This document shows positions 1-8,443 of a stretch of 64,000 nt of DNA, in pieces. Positions within the stretch are counted from its first letter, which is position 1; each line of letters opens with the position of its first letter. The translations under genes were made by a program, and so were the position numbers. The notes under the pieces were generated by a model. That model was not told where the DNA came from and searched no databases. It saw nothing but the letters and a program-made list of their open reading frames with translations. The DNA lies in NCBI RefSeq assembly GCF_002934605.1, contig NZ_PTJC01000008.1:163060-227059 (forward strand), read 5' to 3'. This stretch comes from Neolewinella xylanilytica. Its GTDB lineage: Bacteria; Bacteroidota; Bacteroidia; Chitinophagales; Saprospiraceae.

Positions 1-336
1 CTGGAAGCCGGTGGGTTACAGGGCGGCGGCGTCAACTTCGATGCTAAAACCCGGCGGACCTCGACCGACCTGGAGGATATCTTCCACGCCCACATCGGCG
101 GAATGGATACTTTCGCCCGTGCCCTGCTCGCCGCAGATCGCGTCCTGAATAAGTCCAAATTCCGGGAAATGCGCCGGGAACGCTACGCCAGCTTTGACGG
201 TGGCGACGGTAAGAAGTACGAATCGGGAGAACTTAGCCTCGAAGACCTGGCTAAGATCGGACTTGCCGGTGGTGAACCGAAGCAGACCAGCGGCCGGCAG
301 GAACGCTACGAAAACCTGATCGCACAGTATATGTAA
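1..336 (+). CDS. xylA: Xylose isomerase, C-terminal part (cut by window start)
   Basis: The reading frame is open from the first base and gives 111 residues. They match the end of bacterial xylose isomerase: a GGVNFDAK-type strand carrying a late metal-ligand region, RRTSTDLEDIFHAHIGGMD, then the helical tail with RYASFD and ending RYENLIAQYM. The enzyme interconverts D-xylose and D-xylulose in the cytoplasm with two divalent metals. The family is about 440 residues, so roughly three quarters lies upstream of the window. No downstream gene follows on this strand; hairpins at 452-498 may end the transcript. The family call is secure because the HAHIGGMD segment is distinctive. Confidence 0.93.
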   Translation: MEAGGLQGGGVNFDAKTRRTSTDLEDIFHAHIGGMDTFARALLAADRVLNKSKFREMRRERYASFDGGDGKKYESGELSLEDLAKIGLAGGEPKQTSGRQERYENLIAQYM

Positions 337-704
337 GAACGGTCGGATCCGTTGATGGCCCCGTGACTAACCGTGGGACCGGGCACTGGCACCAATCCAG
401 TTCCTGGCACCCATCGTTTGCTCACCCATTAAAGTAAATTTCACAACGGTCAACCGTAACACCTACGGTTAGGATGCCGCCACCATTAGGGGCGGCATTC
501 TTCATTTTGGGAAAGGAGAAGACGCCGGGAAGGAATGCATGACCCAGCGACGCTACCGGCCAAATCCGGCGAGCAAGTTAATCAGTCGGAGCCCGGCAGC
601 GCGATCGGGCTTTCCAGTATCCCCGAATGCTCACAGAAGGTAGCCCTTTGGGACTGGATCAATCTGCACCTACCGGCCCCCACGAGAAAACTTCAACCCG
701 CTCG
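337..704. other. Gene-free stretch between xylA and kdsA
   Basis: This 368-base interval separates the ends of two convergent genes. It holds two adjacent hairpins (annotated at 452-508). Beyond these I see no convincing reading frame, RNA gene or repeat. Confidence 0.5.
452..508 (+). terminator. Tandem hairpins, likely transcription terminator downstream of xylA
   Basis: Two perfect hairpins lie back to back: a 7-bp stem at 452-458/464-470 with a 5-base loop, and an 8-bp GC-rich stem at 474-481/491-498 with a 9-base loop. The second is followed by a T-rich run (499-508). It sits 115-170 bases after the xylA stop. The structure fits a rho-independent terminator read on the plus strand, but the distance from xylA is long. 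Confidence 0.6.
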
Positions 705-1508
705 CTAGAATCCATTCACCGCCTGGCGCACCGCGACCAATTTCCTAAGCAAACTTTCCAGTTGGTCGAGCGGCAACATATTCGCCGCGTCGCTCTTAGC
801 TTCCGCCGGGGCATAGTGCGTTTCTAAAAACAACCCGTCTACGCCTACCGCCACCCCCGCCCGCGCGATGGTTTCGATCATGGCGGGCCGTCCGCCCGTC
901 ACACCACTACTTTGGTTGGGCTGCTGCAGACTATGGGTGCAGTCAAGAATAACCGGGCTGCCATAGTCTTGCATGGTCGGTATTCCCCGGTAGTCCACCA
1001 CCAGGTCGGTATAGCCGAAGGTGACTCCTCTTTCCGTTAGCCAGACCTGGTCGTTTCCGCTGTCCACCACCTTTTGGCGGGCGTGCTGCATGGCGGACGG
1101 ACTCAAGAACTGCCCCTTCTTGATATTGACCACTTTGCCGGTTTTCGCAGCGGCTTCCAACAGGGAGGTTTGCCGGCATAGGAAAGCGGGAATCTGAAGT
1201 ACGTCCACGTATGCGGCGGCCATGGCTGCTTCTTCGTCGGCGTGGATGTCGGTCGTGGTAGGTACGCCTAATGTTTCGCCGACCTTACGCAGAATCGTAA
1301 GTGCTTTTTCGTCGCCGATGCCCGAGAAGCTGTCGATCCGACTGCGGTTTGCTTTGCGGTAGCTGCCTTTGAAAATAAAGGGAATCTGAAGGGTGTCCGT
1401 AATTTCCAGGATACGCTCCCCGATCCGTAAGGCCATCTCCTCCCCTTCTATCGCGCAGGGACCCGCGATCAGGAAAAAATTGCCGGAGTCTTGGTGGTTA
1501 AGCTGCAT
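705..1508 (-). CDS. kdsA: 3-deoxy-8-phosphooctulonate synthase (Kdo-8-P synthase)
   Basis: It condenses phosphoenolpyruvate with arabinose-5-phosphate to make Kdo-8-phosphate, a precursor of the lipopolysaccharide inner core. The 267-residue TIM-barrel shows the family blocks: AGPCAIE near residue 15, FKGSYRKANRS, TDIHADEEA, KKGQFLSP and the late DCTHSLQQPN. Cys18 in AGPCAIE corresponds to the metal-ligand Cys of the metal-dependent KdsA class (as in Aquifex); the metal-independent class (E. coli) has Asn there. It follows glmM with an 18-base gap on the same strand, so the two probably form an operon for envelope sugar precursors. Its ATG has no obvious Shine-Dalgarno, as is usual here. Confidence 0.95.
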   Translation of the reverse strand: MQLNHQDSGNFFLIAGPCAIEGEEMALRIGERILEITDTLQIPFIFKGSYRKANRSRIDSFSGIGDEKALTILRKVGETLGVPTTTDIHADEEAAMAAAYVDVLQIPAFLCRQTSLLEAAAKTGKVVNIKKGQFLSPSAMQHARQKVVDSGNDQVWLTERGVTFGYTDLVVDYRGIPTMQDYGSPVILDCTHSLQQPNQSSGVTGGRPAMIETIARAGVAVGVDGLFLETHYAPAEAKSDAANMLPLDQLESLLRKLVAVRQAVNGF

Positions 1509-1526
1509 GCTATTTTTAGTATGGGG

Positions 1527-2906
1527 TCAACGGGTCATTTCGATAAATCGAGCCTTTACTTCCCCGGCCAGTTCCTGGGCACGGGCCTGGGTGTTGGCCT
1601 CGGCGTATACCCGGACGATCGGTTCGGTGTTCGATCCACGTAAATGAACCCAACCGTCCGGAAAGTCAAGCTTGAGCCCGTCGATATTAGATTTTGGGGT
1701 ATCCGGGTAGAGGGCCTCCATGGCATTCAGTGCGTCGGGCAGATCCAGTTCCGGGTCGAGATTGATCTTGTCCTTCACCATCTCGTAGTGGACGTACGAA
1801 TCCCGGAACTCGTTGATCGTTTTGCCGCTGGTCGCCAGGTGGCTCAGCACCAGCGCCAGTCCGATCAAACTATCTCGGCCGTAGTGCAACCGAGGATCGA
1901 TAATACCGCCGTTGCCTTCGCCGCCGATGGTGGCCCCTACTTCCTTCATTTTAGCCACGACATTCACTTCTCCCACCGCGGAGGCATGGTACGTTTGCCC
2001 GTGAGCGGCGGCCACATCCGCCAGCGCCCGGCTGCTGCTCATGTTACTAACCACCGGTCCGGGATCCCGGGCCAGTACGTAATCGGCTACGGTGACCAGC
2101 GTGTATTCCTCGCCGATCCATCTCCCCCCCGGCCCGATCAGTGCCAGTCGGTCGACGTCCGGATCGACGGCGATACCAAGATCGAGGTCGCGCTCCTTTA
2201 CCACCGCGATGAGGTCCTGCAGGTGGGCCGGCAGCGGCTCCGGGTTGTGGGCGAATTGCCCGTTGACGGTTTCGTTGATCACCTGACATGCGACGCCAAG
2301 TGCTTCACATAGGGGGGGAATGGAAATAGCCCCGACACTGTTGACCGCATCCAGCACCACCCGGTAGCCAGCCGCCTGAATGGCGTCAACGTTCACCAGG
2401 GGATGGGCCAGTACGGCTTCGATATGGTCCGCGAGGGCCGAAGTGTCCTGCTGCAAGGAACCCAGATTATCTACCGTAGCATAGCTGATTGACCCGGATT
2501 GCACCGTCCGAATGAGGTCCTGCCCTTCCTCGTGACTGATGAACTCGCCATCCGAATTTAGTAATTTGAGGGCATTGTATTCCTTGGGGTTGTGACTGGC
2601 GGATAATATGATCCCCCCACCGGCGCCACGGCTCGTTACGGCCATTTCCACCGTTGGGGTCGTGGCATGGCCACAGTCGATCACATCGATGCCCATACTC
2701 TGGAGAGTAGCGGCGGTGAGGGCGGAAACCACGGCACCGGAGGGACGACCGTCTCGCCCGATGACTACCGTCGGGTTGGCGCCGGAGCGCAGGAGCCAAT
2801 CCGCGTACGCTGCCACGCTAGTGACAACATCCTCGGGGGTGAGGTTTTCTCCGGGCTTTCCGCCGATGGTGCCGCGGAAACCGGAAATACTTTTTATTAG
2901 GGGCAT
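1527..2906 (-). CDS. glmM: Phosphoglucosamine mutase
   Basis: It converts glucosamine-6-phosphate to glucosamine-1-phosphate on the way to UDP-GlcNAc. The 459 residues carry all hallmarks of the alpha-D-phosphohexomutase fold: the catalytic phosphoserine Ser104 in SASHNP, the metal site DPDVDR (248-253), the sugar-recognition loop GEGNGG (328-333) and the phosphate-binding loop RGSNTEP (423-429). The short sugar loop GEGNGG, and pairing with kdsA, favour GlmM; a phosphoglucomutase/phosphomannomutase assignment remains possible without an assay. It is the first gene of the glmM-kdsA pair and diverges from the MFS gene. A weak TACCTTGG box lies about 35 bases upstream on the minus strand. Confidence 0.88.
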   Translation of the reverse strand: MPLIKSISGFRGTIGGKPGENLTPEDVVTSVAAYADWLLRSGANPTVVIGRDGRPSGAVVSALTAATLQSMGIDVIDCGHATTPTVEMAVTSRGAGGGIILSASHNPKEYNALKLLNSDGEFISHEEGQDLIRTVQSGSISYATVDNLGSLQQDTSALADHIEAVLAHPLVNVDAIQAAGYRVVLDAVNSVGAISIPPLCEALGVACQVINETVNGQFAHNPEPLPAHLQDLIAVVKERDLDLGIAVDPDVDRLALIGPGGRWIGEEYTLVTVADYVLARDPGPVVSNMSSSRALADVAAAHGQTYHASAVGEVNVVAKMKEVGATIGGEGNGGIIDPRLHYGRDSLIGLALVLSHLATSGKTINEFRDSYVHYEMVKDKINLDPELDLPDALNAMEALYPDTPKSNIDGLKLDFPDGWVHLRGSNTEPIVRVYAEANTQARAQELAGEVKARFIEMTR

Positions 2907-2968
2907 TCAGGCAAGCTTTTCTTTACGCTTAGGGTGGGCCAAGGTAACCATAACGACCGTGAACCGGC

Positions 2969-2976
2969 TACCTTTG
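2969..2976 (+). promoter_or_regulatory. Bacteroidota -7 promoter box (TACCTTTG) for the MFS gene
   Basis: Perfect match to the TAnnTTTG consensus. It ends 4 bases before the ATG at 2981, so the transcript should be leaderless or nearly so. No clear -33 TTG element was found. Confidence 0.65.
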
Positions 2977-2980
2977 GATA

Positions 2981-4294
2981 ATGGACCGACCCCTTAACGA
3001 CCCCCGGACCCTGAACGGATGGGCGCTTTTCGACTGGGCAAACTCTGCCTTCGCCCTGGTTATTACCACCGCTATCTTTCCGCCCTACTTCGAGGGGGTC
3101 ATCGACGAATCGTTTACCGTACTTGGTATTCCCTTTACGAACAGTTCTTGGTTCGCCTACCTCATTACCTTCAGTTACCTGATCATCGCGCTCCTTTCTC
3201 CGGTGCTCAGTGGCATCGCCGATGCCGGTGGCCGCCGAAAGTTTTTTCTCCAGTTTTTTACGACTATGGGGGGACTGGGCTGCCTGAGCCTCTTCTTCTT
3301 CACGGGCATGGAAACAATGTGGATCGGAAGCCTGGGCTTTATCATCGGGCTCATCGGATTTGCCGGCGGATTGGTCTTTTACAATAGTTTTCTGCCCGTG
3401 ATCGCCACGGAGGACCGCTTCGACCGACTCAGCGCCAGGGGATTTGCGATGGGCTATATCGGCAGCGTCCTTCTGCTATTGCTGAACCTGGCGATGGTGC
3501 AGCAACCCGGTTGGTTCGGGTTGCCGGCGGAAGGAACCCTTTCGGTACGGATCGCCTTCGTCACCGTCGGCATCTGGTGGCTCGTGTTTGCCTACATTTC
3601 CCTCTCCCGGCTACCCGACGATGTACGCATCCCGGGAACGGGCATCGCCGACATGGCCTCACGCGGATGGGAGGAGCTGATGGGCGTTTGGCGCCGGCTC
3701 ACCGACTACGCGGATGCCAAGCAATTCCTGATCGCCTTCTTCTGCTACTCGGCGGGAGTTCAGACCATCATTTTCCTGGCCAGCATCTTTGCTAAAAAGG
3801 AGCTTGGCTTCGAGACGGCGGAACTGATCGTCGTCGTCCTCATTCTCCAGATCGTCGCAATTGCGGGCGCCTACCTCGCCGCCAAAATCAGTGAAGCCCG
3901 TGGCAACAAATTCGCGCTTTACGTAGAGCTGGTCATTTGGACCATCATCTGCGTGCTAGCCTATTTCGTCGACGGAAAGCTGCAATTTTATTTTATCGCC
4001 GGAGCCGTGGGGCTGGTAATGGGGGGCATCCAGTCGCTCAGCCGCTCGACCTACGCCAAAGTCATCCCCCCGGACGTGGACGCCAGTGGCCGCCGGGTGG
4101 ATACGACCTCCTGGTTCAGCTTCTACGATGTCCTCGAAAAGGTTGCCATCGTACTGGGTACCTTCATTTTCGGTTTTCTCGACGCCCTGACCGGAAGTAT
4201 GCGGACGAGTATCCTGATTCTGGCCCTTTTCTTCGTAGCCGGTATGTTCTTTCTTTCTCGCTTTCAGCTAAAGCCGCGGGCCACGCAAACCTGA
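2981..4294 (+). CDS. MFS permease, UMF1/Atg22-like family
   Basis: A 437-residue polytopic inner-membrane protein with about twelve hydrophobic segments. The start, LNGWALFDWANSAFALVITT, is the signature of the Atg22-like (UMF1) branch of the major facilitator superfamily, whose yeast founder exports amino acids from the vacuole. The bacterial substrate is unknown. A charged interdomain loop (GGRRKFF) follows segment 2-3 and a soluble linker lies around residues 205-240. It is read from a perfect TAnnTTTG box and is followed 26 bases later by an SDR-type gene. The family call is firm, the substrate is not predictable. Confidence 0.88.
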   Translation: MDRPLNDPRTLNGWALFDWANSAFALVITTAIFPPYFEGVIDESFTVLGIPFTNSSWFAYLITFSYLIIALLSPVLSGIADAGGRRKFFLQFFTTMGGLGCLSLFFFTGMETMWIGSLGFIIGLIGFAGGLVFYNSFLPVIATEDRFDRLSARGFAMGYIGSVLLLLLNLAMVQQPGWFGLPAEGTLSVRIAFVTVGIWWLVFAYISLSRLPDDVRIPGTGIADMASRGWEELMGVWRRLTDYADAKQFLIAFFCYSAGVQTIIFLASIFAKKELGFETAELIVVVLILQIVAIAGAYLAAKISEARGNKFALYVELVIWTIICVLAYFVDGKLQFYFIAGAVGLVMGGIQSLSRSTYAKVIPPDVDASGRRVDTTSWFSFYDVLEKVAIVLGTFIFGFLDALTGSMRTSILILALFFVAGMFFLSRFQLKPRATQT

Positions 4295-4320
4295 TCTGGT
4301 AGCTGCGGTTTACCTGGGGC

Positions 4321-5001
4321 ATGGAAAAAGGAATGGAAATCGTGGCGAGCAGAAAAACCGCCCTCCTGCTCGGAGCTACCGGGCTAGTGGGCAGCGAGCT
4401 CCTTTCCCAGCTGCTGAAACATGGGGCTTACCGACGCGTCATTGCCCCTACGCGCCGTCGCCTGCACCTGGACCATAAAAAACTCGACAATCCGCTAATC
4501 AGTTTTGACAACCTGGAACGGTACCGTGACATATTCCGCTGCCAGGATGTATTCATCGCTCTCGGCACCACGATCGCCAAAGCCGGTAGCGAGGAAGCCT
4601 TCAAACGGGTGGATTACGAATATGTCGTACACGCCGCCGGGCTCGCCCAGGCCGCGGGAGCCAATCAGTGCCTGGTCGTTTCCTCCGCCGGAGCCAGTTC
4701 GAATAGCCGCTTCCTCTATTCCCGCACGAAGGGCGAAATGGAAGAAGCCATTACCCGTCTGGATTTTTGGGCCACCCATGTTTTCCGCCCCGGGGTACTC
4801 GTCGGTAATCGAGAGGAACTTCGGCTCGGTGAAAAACTAGCCGCCGGTCTTACCCGCGCCATCCGCAGTTTTTCTCCTACCCTGCTGGGAGACTATAACC
4901 CAACCGACGTGGATGTTCTCGCCAAACACATGATCGATTCCGCCCAGACTATCGCCCCGGGGGTCCATTTCCACGGCGCCGCCTCTCTGGTAGTAGCCTA
5001 G
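4321..5001 (+). CDS. NAD(P)-binding atypical SDR (HTATIP2/oxidoreductase-like)
   Basis: A 226-residue Rossmann-fold protein with the dinucleotide-binding loop GATGLVGSE near residue 18 and a YSRTKGEME stretch (Tyr-x-x-x-Lys) near residue 137, preceded by VVSSAGAS, which supplies the usual serine. These features match the atypical short-chain dehydrogenases related to human HTATIP2 and to bacterial YwnB/YbbH-type proteins. Substrate and reaction are unknown. Two in-frame ATGs (4321 and 4333) are possible starts; the longer is given. It probably shares the MFS transcript and ends 15 bases from the convergent pgpH stop. Confidence 0.8.
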   Translation: MEKGMEIVASRKTALLLGATGLVGSELLSQLLKHGAYRRVIAPTRRRLHLDHKKLDNPLISFDNLERYRDIFRCQDVFIALGTTIAKAGSEEAFKRVDYEYVVHAAGLAQAAGANQCLVVSSAGASSNSRFLYSRTKGEMEEAITRLDFWATHVFRPGVLVGNREELRLGEKLAAGLTRAIRSFSPTLLGDYNPTDVDVLAKHMIDSAQTIAPGVHFHGAASLVVA

Positions 5002-5016
5002 TTAGGGAGCAACCGA

Positions 5017-7104
5017 TTATTCCTCTTCTTCCGGGTAGGCGATTCGCAGCTGGTGTGAACTCTTCAACACCGACCGGAAGATCCGTCGCAACGCCTCTAG
5101 TTCCTGGAAGCTCAGGTGACTCTGCACCAGCTGACCGTTCGTAAGCTTTCCGCGGATGATGTTGTCGATCAAGTCGTACAATTCCGCCTCCGTAGGCTGC
5201 TTCAGCGACTTGGAAGCCGCCTCCACGCTATCGGCAAGCATCAGAATGGTCTGCTCTTTCGTGACGGGCAGCGGCCCGTCATAACGGAAGTATGGCTCGT
5301 CTACCTCGCGCTCGGGGTGATTCTTTATGTGGTTACGATAAAAGTATTCCGTGCGAGTGGTACCGTGGTGGGTCCGGATGAAATCGATGATCACGTCGGG
5401 AAGTCCCGCCGCCCGGGCTAATTTGACTCCTTCGTTAACGTGATCGATGATGATCTTGGCACTTTCCAGGTCGGTGATCCGGTCGTGGGGGTTCGGGCCG
5501 GTCTGATTTTCTATAAAGTACTCCGGATTTTTAAGCTTCCCAATATCGTGGTAGAGCGCCGCCGTACGTACCATCAGGCTGTTGCCGCCGATCTCGCTGG
5601 CCACCCGTTCTGCCAGGTTCGCCACGTTCAGGCTGTGCTGCCAGGTACCGGCGGCCTGACGCGCCAGTTTCTCCAGCAGCGGCCGGTTCATATCGTTGAG
5701 TTCGACCAGGGTAATGGGAGAGATCAGGCCAAAGAAGCGCTCCAGCAAGGGAATTAGCGGATAAGCCAGTAACACCAGGAAAACATTCAGCCCCAACCAC
5801 AGCAAATCCACGTAATTGATTCCGGACCACCCGGCCCCCTGCACCAGTTGGATCCCGACGTAGCCGAACAGGTAAAAGGCAAACAGCAGGATCAGGCTGC
5901 TGAAGAATCGAGACCAGTCGCGGGTATCGATGTCCATAAAGATTACCACTACTCCCGCCATGATCGACAAGAAGGTATAGGGGTACCCCAGAGAAGTTAG
6001 AAAGCTGGCGATCAGCACGACCGCCACGTGCACGAAGAAGGCCAGCCGCTCGTTGAAAAAGATCCGCATGACGATCGGTACGATGCAGAATGGTACCACG
6101 TACGCACTCCATCCCGGTGCCAGCTCGATCGAGCGCACCATGATCGCGTACAGCAACGGCCAGAGCAGGATGAAGACAAGATTCTTGATCCGCACGTACA
6201 CCAGCGGGAAGAAAGTACGGAGGTAAAGAAAGAGCAACAAGATGACCAACCCAACGATCAGGGTGTAACCCGTAAATACGGACAGGTAAGTCGTGGTTCC
6301 CTGCAGGTTGCTGTTGTACAGCCGGCGATAACTGGCCAGTTTCTGGTACACATTGTCCGAAATCACCTCTCCCTGGCGTACCAGGATGTCCCCCTGCTCC
6401 ACCAGCCCGTCGAATGGGCTTACCGCCTCCAGCGTCTGCTCGCGTAGCCGGTTGGTGAGGCTGTCGTTGTAGATCACATTGTAGCGTAACTTATCTTCCA
6501 GCAGCGGAACCAAGAAATCCGGCGCCGCCAGCCGGGTGTACAGGATGCTGTCGGTGAGCCACTGCCGGGCTCTTCCGGGGGTCGTAAATACCTGTCCGAT
6601 GGTTCGGGTATTAACCTGGCTACCGTCTACGATCTGGATGACGGATGCCATACCTGACCGGGCCTCGTCTTCGGTACGCAAGCGAACGATACCCCGCTGG
6701 TAAATTCGGTCCAGTAGTTCGAGTCCGTACAGCCGGTGGGCTTCGGGTTGCCGAAGCAGGCCGGGATAGTTATTGCGCGCCCGGGCCGAATCCAATGCCT
6801 GGGAAAAATCCTCGATGTATTCCGCGCGGGCCTCCCGGGCTATTTCCGTATCCCGGCGGTAAACCGGGGTGAGGTTGCGCAGCACCGCCTCCCGATCGGC
6901 CGCCAATCGTTCTTCCCGCTTCAGGATCGGTATAGCGGTAGGGGCGGTCAGATCGGCGTACTGCCAGGTCTGGTTGAGCTCGAATTGGTAGGGAAAGGTC
7001 AGGTTGTTCGGATACAACAAGCTGATCAGCACCACCGCGGTAACCCCGAGCAGCATCCGGGGGAGCCGGCGTGACCAGGTCGTGTTGTCTTTTGATCCTT
7101 CCAT
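5017..7104 (-). CDS. pgpH: 7TM-HD family phosphodiesterase (PgpH-like, probable c-di-AMP hydrolase)
   Basis: At 695 residues it has the full layout of this family: a membrane anchor at the N-terminus, an extracytoplasmic 7TMR-HDED segment (about 50-270), seven transmembrane helices (about 275-480) and a cytoplasmic HD domain (about 490-680). The HD domain keeps its ligands: QHSLNVANLAE, HDIGK, NPHDRI and HHGTTRTEYF. Listeria PgpH, the characterised relative, cleaves c-di-AMP; activity here is by homology. It starts 12 bases after the nth stop, so nth-pgpH look like one transcript. In Bacteroidota this protein may set c-di-AMP-dependent potassium and envelope homeostasis. Confidence 0.9.
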   Translation of the reverse strand: MEGSKDNTTWSRRLPRMLLGVTAVVLISLLYPNNLTFPYQFELNQTWQYADLTAPTAIPILKREERLAADREAVLRNLTPVYRRDTEIAREARAEYIEDFSQALDSARARNNYPGLLRQPEAHRLYGLELLDRIYQRGIVRLRTEDEARSGMASVIQIVDGSQVNTRTIGQVFTTPGRARQWLTDSILYTRLAAPDFLVPLLEDKLRYNVIYNDSLTNRLREQTLEAVSPFDGLVEQGDILVRQGEVISDNVYQKLASYRRLYNSNLQGTTTYLSVFTGYTLIVGLVILLLFLYLRTFFPLVYVRIKNLVFILLWPLLYAIMVRSIELAPGWSAYVVPFCIVPIVMRIFFNERLAFFVHVAVVLIASFLTSLGYPYTFLSIMAGVVVIFMDIDTRDWSRFFSSLILLFAFYLFGYVGIQLVQGAGWSGINYVDLLWLGLNVFLVLLAYPLIPLLERFFGLISPITLVELNDMNRPLLEKLARQAAGTWQHSLNVANLAERVASEIGGNSLMVRTAALYHDIGKLKNPEYFIENQTGPNPHDRITDLESAKIIIDHVNEGVKLARAAGLPDVIIDFIRTHHGTTRTEYFYRNHIKNHPEREVDEPYFRYDGPLPVTKEQTILMLADSVEAASKSLKQPTEAELYDLIDNIIRGKLTNGQLVQSHLSFQELEALRRIFRSVLKSSHQLRIAYPEEEE

Positions 7105-7116
7105 TCCGCGGACAAG

Positions 7117-7764
7117 TTAACGGTATTCCCCTTTCAGCAGTGACCGACGGCCGTGGATGGAGCAAATAGGGCATTCCAGCATACGGTGACCCCTGGCTTT
7201 ACAGTATTCCCGGCCAAAGAAGATAATTTGCAGGTGCAGCTTGTTCCAGGCTTCCCGTGGAAACACCCGCTTGAGGTCGGCCTCCGTTCTGGCCACGTTC
7301 TTGCCGGAAGTTAACGCCCAGCGGTATGCCAACCGATGGATGTGGGTATCGACCGGGAAAGCGGGTACGCCGAAAGCCTGGCTCATCACTACGCTGGCCG
7401 TTTTGTGGCCCACCCCGGGCAGCGCTTCCAATTCGGCGAAGGTCCGGGGCACTTCCCCGCCGTGCTCCTCGTCGATGATGCGGCTGAGTTCCTTGATCGC
7501 CTTGCTCTTCGACGGGGAAAGGCCACACGGCCGGATGATCTCCCGGATCTCCTCTACGGGGATTTCCTTCATGATCTCGGGTCGGTCGGTCACGGCCCAC
7601 AGAGACGGAGTCACTTGGTTGACGCGCACATCCGTACACTGCGCGGATAGCAACACCGCGACCAGCAAGGTATAAGGATCCCGGTGATCCAGCGGTATGG
7701 GTACCTCCGGATATAATTCTTCCAGTATACACTGAATATCACGTGCTTTTTCGGCTTTCGTCAC
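7117..7764 (-). CDS. nth: Endonuclease III, with an altered Fe-S cysteine pattern
   Basis: A DNA glycosylase/AP lyase that removes oxidised pyrimidines. I place the start at a GTG (7764), giving 215 residues: a TAnnTTTG box lies just upstream, and this start puts the catalytic Lys and Asp at 121 and 139, next to E. coli Lys120/Asp138. An ATG at 7833 would add 23 residues reading through the promoter. The helix-hairpin-helix LPGVGHKT and VDTHIHRL are intact. The C-terminal cluster is odd: Cys188, Cys198 and Cys201 with spacing 9 and 2, and no fourth cysteine, against C-x6-C-x2-C-x5-C in E. coli. The 4Fe-4S cluster may be absent or differently ligated. Confidence 0.92.
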   Translation of the reverse strand: MTKAEKARDIQCILEELYPEVPIPLDHRDPYTLLVAVLLSAQCTDVRVNQVTPSLWAVTDRPEIMKEIPVEEIREIIRPCGLSPSKSKAIKELSRIIDEEHGGEVPRTFAELEALPGVGHKTASVVMSQAFGVPAFPVDTHIHRLAYRWALTSGKNVARTEADLKRVFPREAWNKLHLQIIFFGREYCKARGHRMLECPICSIHGRRSLLKGEYR

Positions 7765-7779
7765 GGAGGGGCTTTGCGG

Positions 7780-7787
7780 CAAAAGTA
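7780..7787 (-). promoter_or_regulatory. Bacteroidota -7 promoter box (TACTTTTG) for nth
   Basis: Perfect TAnnTTTG on the minus strand, 15 bases before the GTG at 7764. It lies inside the longer frame that would begin at 7833, which is the main reason to prefer the GTG start. Confidence 0.6.
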
Positions 7788-7859
7788 CTAATCGGGCGCC
7801 GGGGCGCGGGTGCAACGAACTTACGGGGGCCACGCCAGTTGAAAAACAAAAACCACACT

Positions 7860-8339
7860 ATGCCAGGATTCACCGTAATGAGCAACCAATTCATGGGTCA
7901 GCTACCCAAAGCCAACGTCTTCGATGGAATGGGCGCCGGCGGCAATAACCTGAGCCCCGACCTGACCTGGAAAGACGCACCCTCCGGCACCAAATCGTTT
8001 CTGATCCTCGTCCACGATCCGGATGCCCCCACGCCAGCCGGATTCACCCACTGGTGCGCCTTCAACATTCCCGCCAGCGTAACCTCCCTGCCTACCGGTG
8101 CCAGTTCCGAAGGCATGCCGGAAGGAACCATCGAGGGTGGCAACAGTTACGGGACAATCGGTTATGGAGGTGCCTGCCCGCCCCCCGGCGACGCGGCCCA
8201 CGCCTACCACTTGACCCTTTATGCCCTGGGAACGGACACCATCGACCTCCCGGCCGGCTCCCCGGCTGAAAAAGTGGTTTTCATGGCTACCCAGCATATT
8301 TTGGGAAAAACGGGGCTGACGGCCCACTACGCGCGGTAG
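7860..8339 (+). CDS. YbhB/YbcL-type phosphatidylethanolamine-binding (PEBP-like) protein
   Basis: A 159-residue protein of the PEBP superfamily in its bacterial YbhB/YbcL form. The fold markers are visible: GNNLSPDLTW near residue 25, the pocket motif HDPDAP near 50, THW-AFNIP near 65, and GYGGACPPPG with a downstream HAYHLTLYAL strand. Such proteins bind a small anion; YbcL variants have been linked to Raf-kinase-inhibitor-like roles, but no bacterial enzymatic function is settled. The ATG at 7860 fits the family start; the frame continues upstream but without homology. It has no signal peptide, so it should be cytoplasmic. It is a single gene divergent from nth. Confidence 0.9.
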   Translation: MPGFTVMSNQFMGQLPKANVFDGMGAGGNNLSPDLTWKDAPSGTKSFLILVHDPDAPTPAGFTHWCAFNIPASVTSLPTGASSEGMPEGTIEGGNSYGTIGYGGACPPPGDAAHAYHLTLYALGTDTIDLPAGSPAEKVVFMATQHILGKTGLTAHYAR

Positions 8340-8370
8340 GTCCCGTAAAGAATCGGCGATAAGTTCTGCC

Positions 8371-8443
8371 TCATTTGGTATTTTAGGTGGCAATTCCCTG
8401 CCTGTCCGAACTACACTCATCTCGGGCATTCAATACCAAATGA
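8371..8443 (+). promoter_or_regulatory. Perfect 12-bp inverted repeat enclosing the leader and start codon of the TonB receptor gene
   Basis: TCATTTGGTATT at 8371-8382 is the exact reverse complement of 8432-8443, separated by 49 bases. The right arm contains the ATG (8440) of the receptor gene and the left arm overlaps a TATTTTAG sequence resembling the -7 box with one mismatch. It could be an operator for a dimeric regulator or, if transcription starts upstream, a hairpin that hides the start codon. Confidence 0.45.

Noticed and set aside
7765..7833. Longer nth start at ATG 7833
   Set aside because: The extra 23 residues read through a perfect -7 promoter box and shift the catalytic residues away from E. 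coli numbering.
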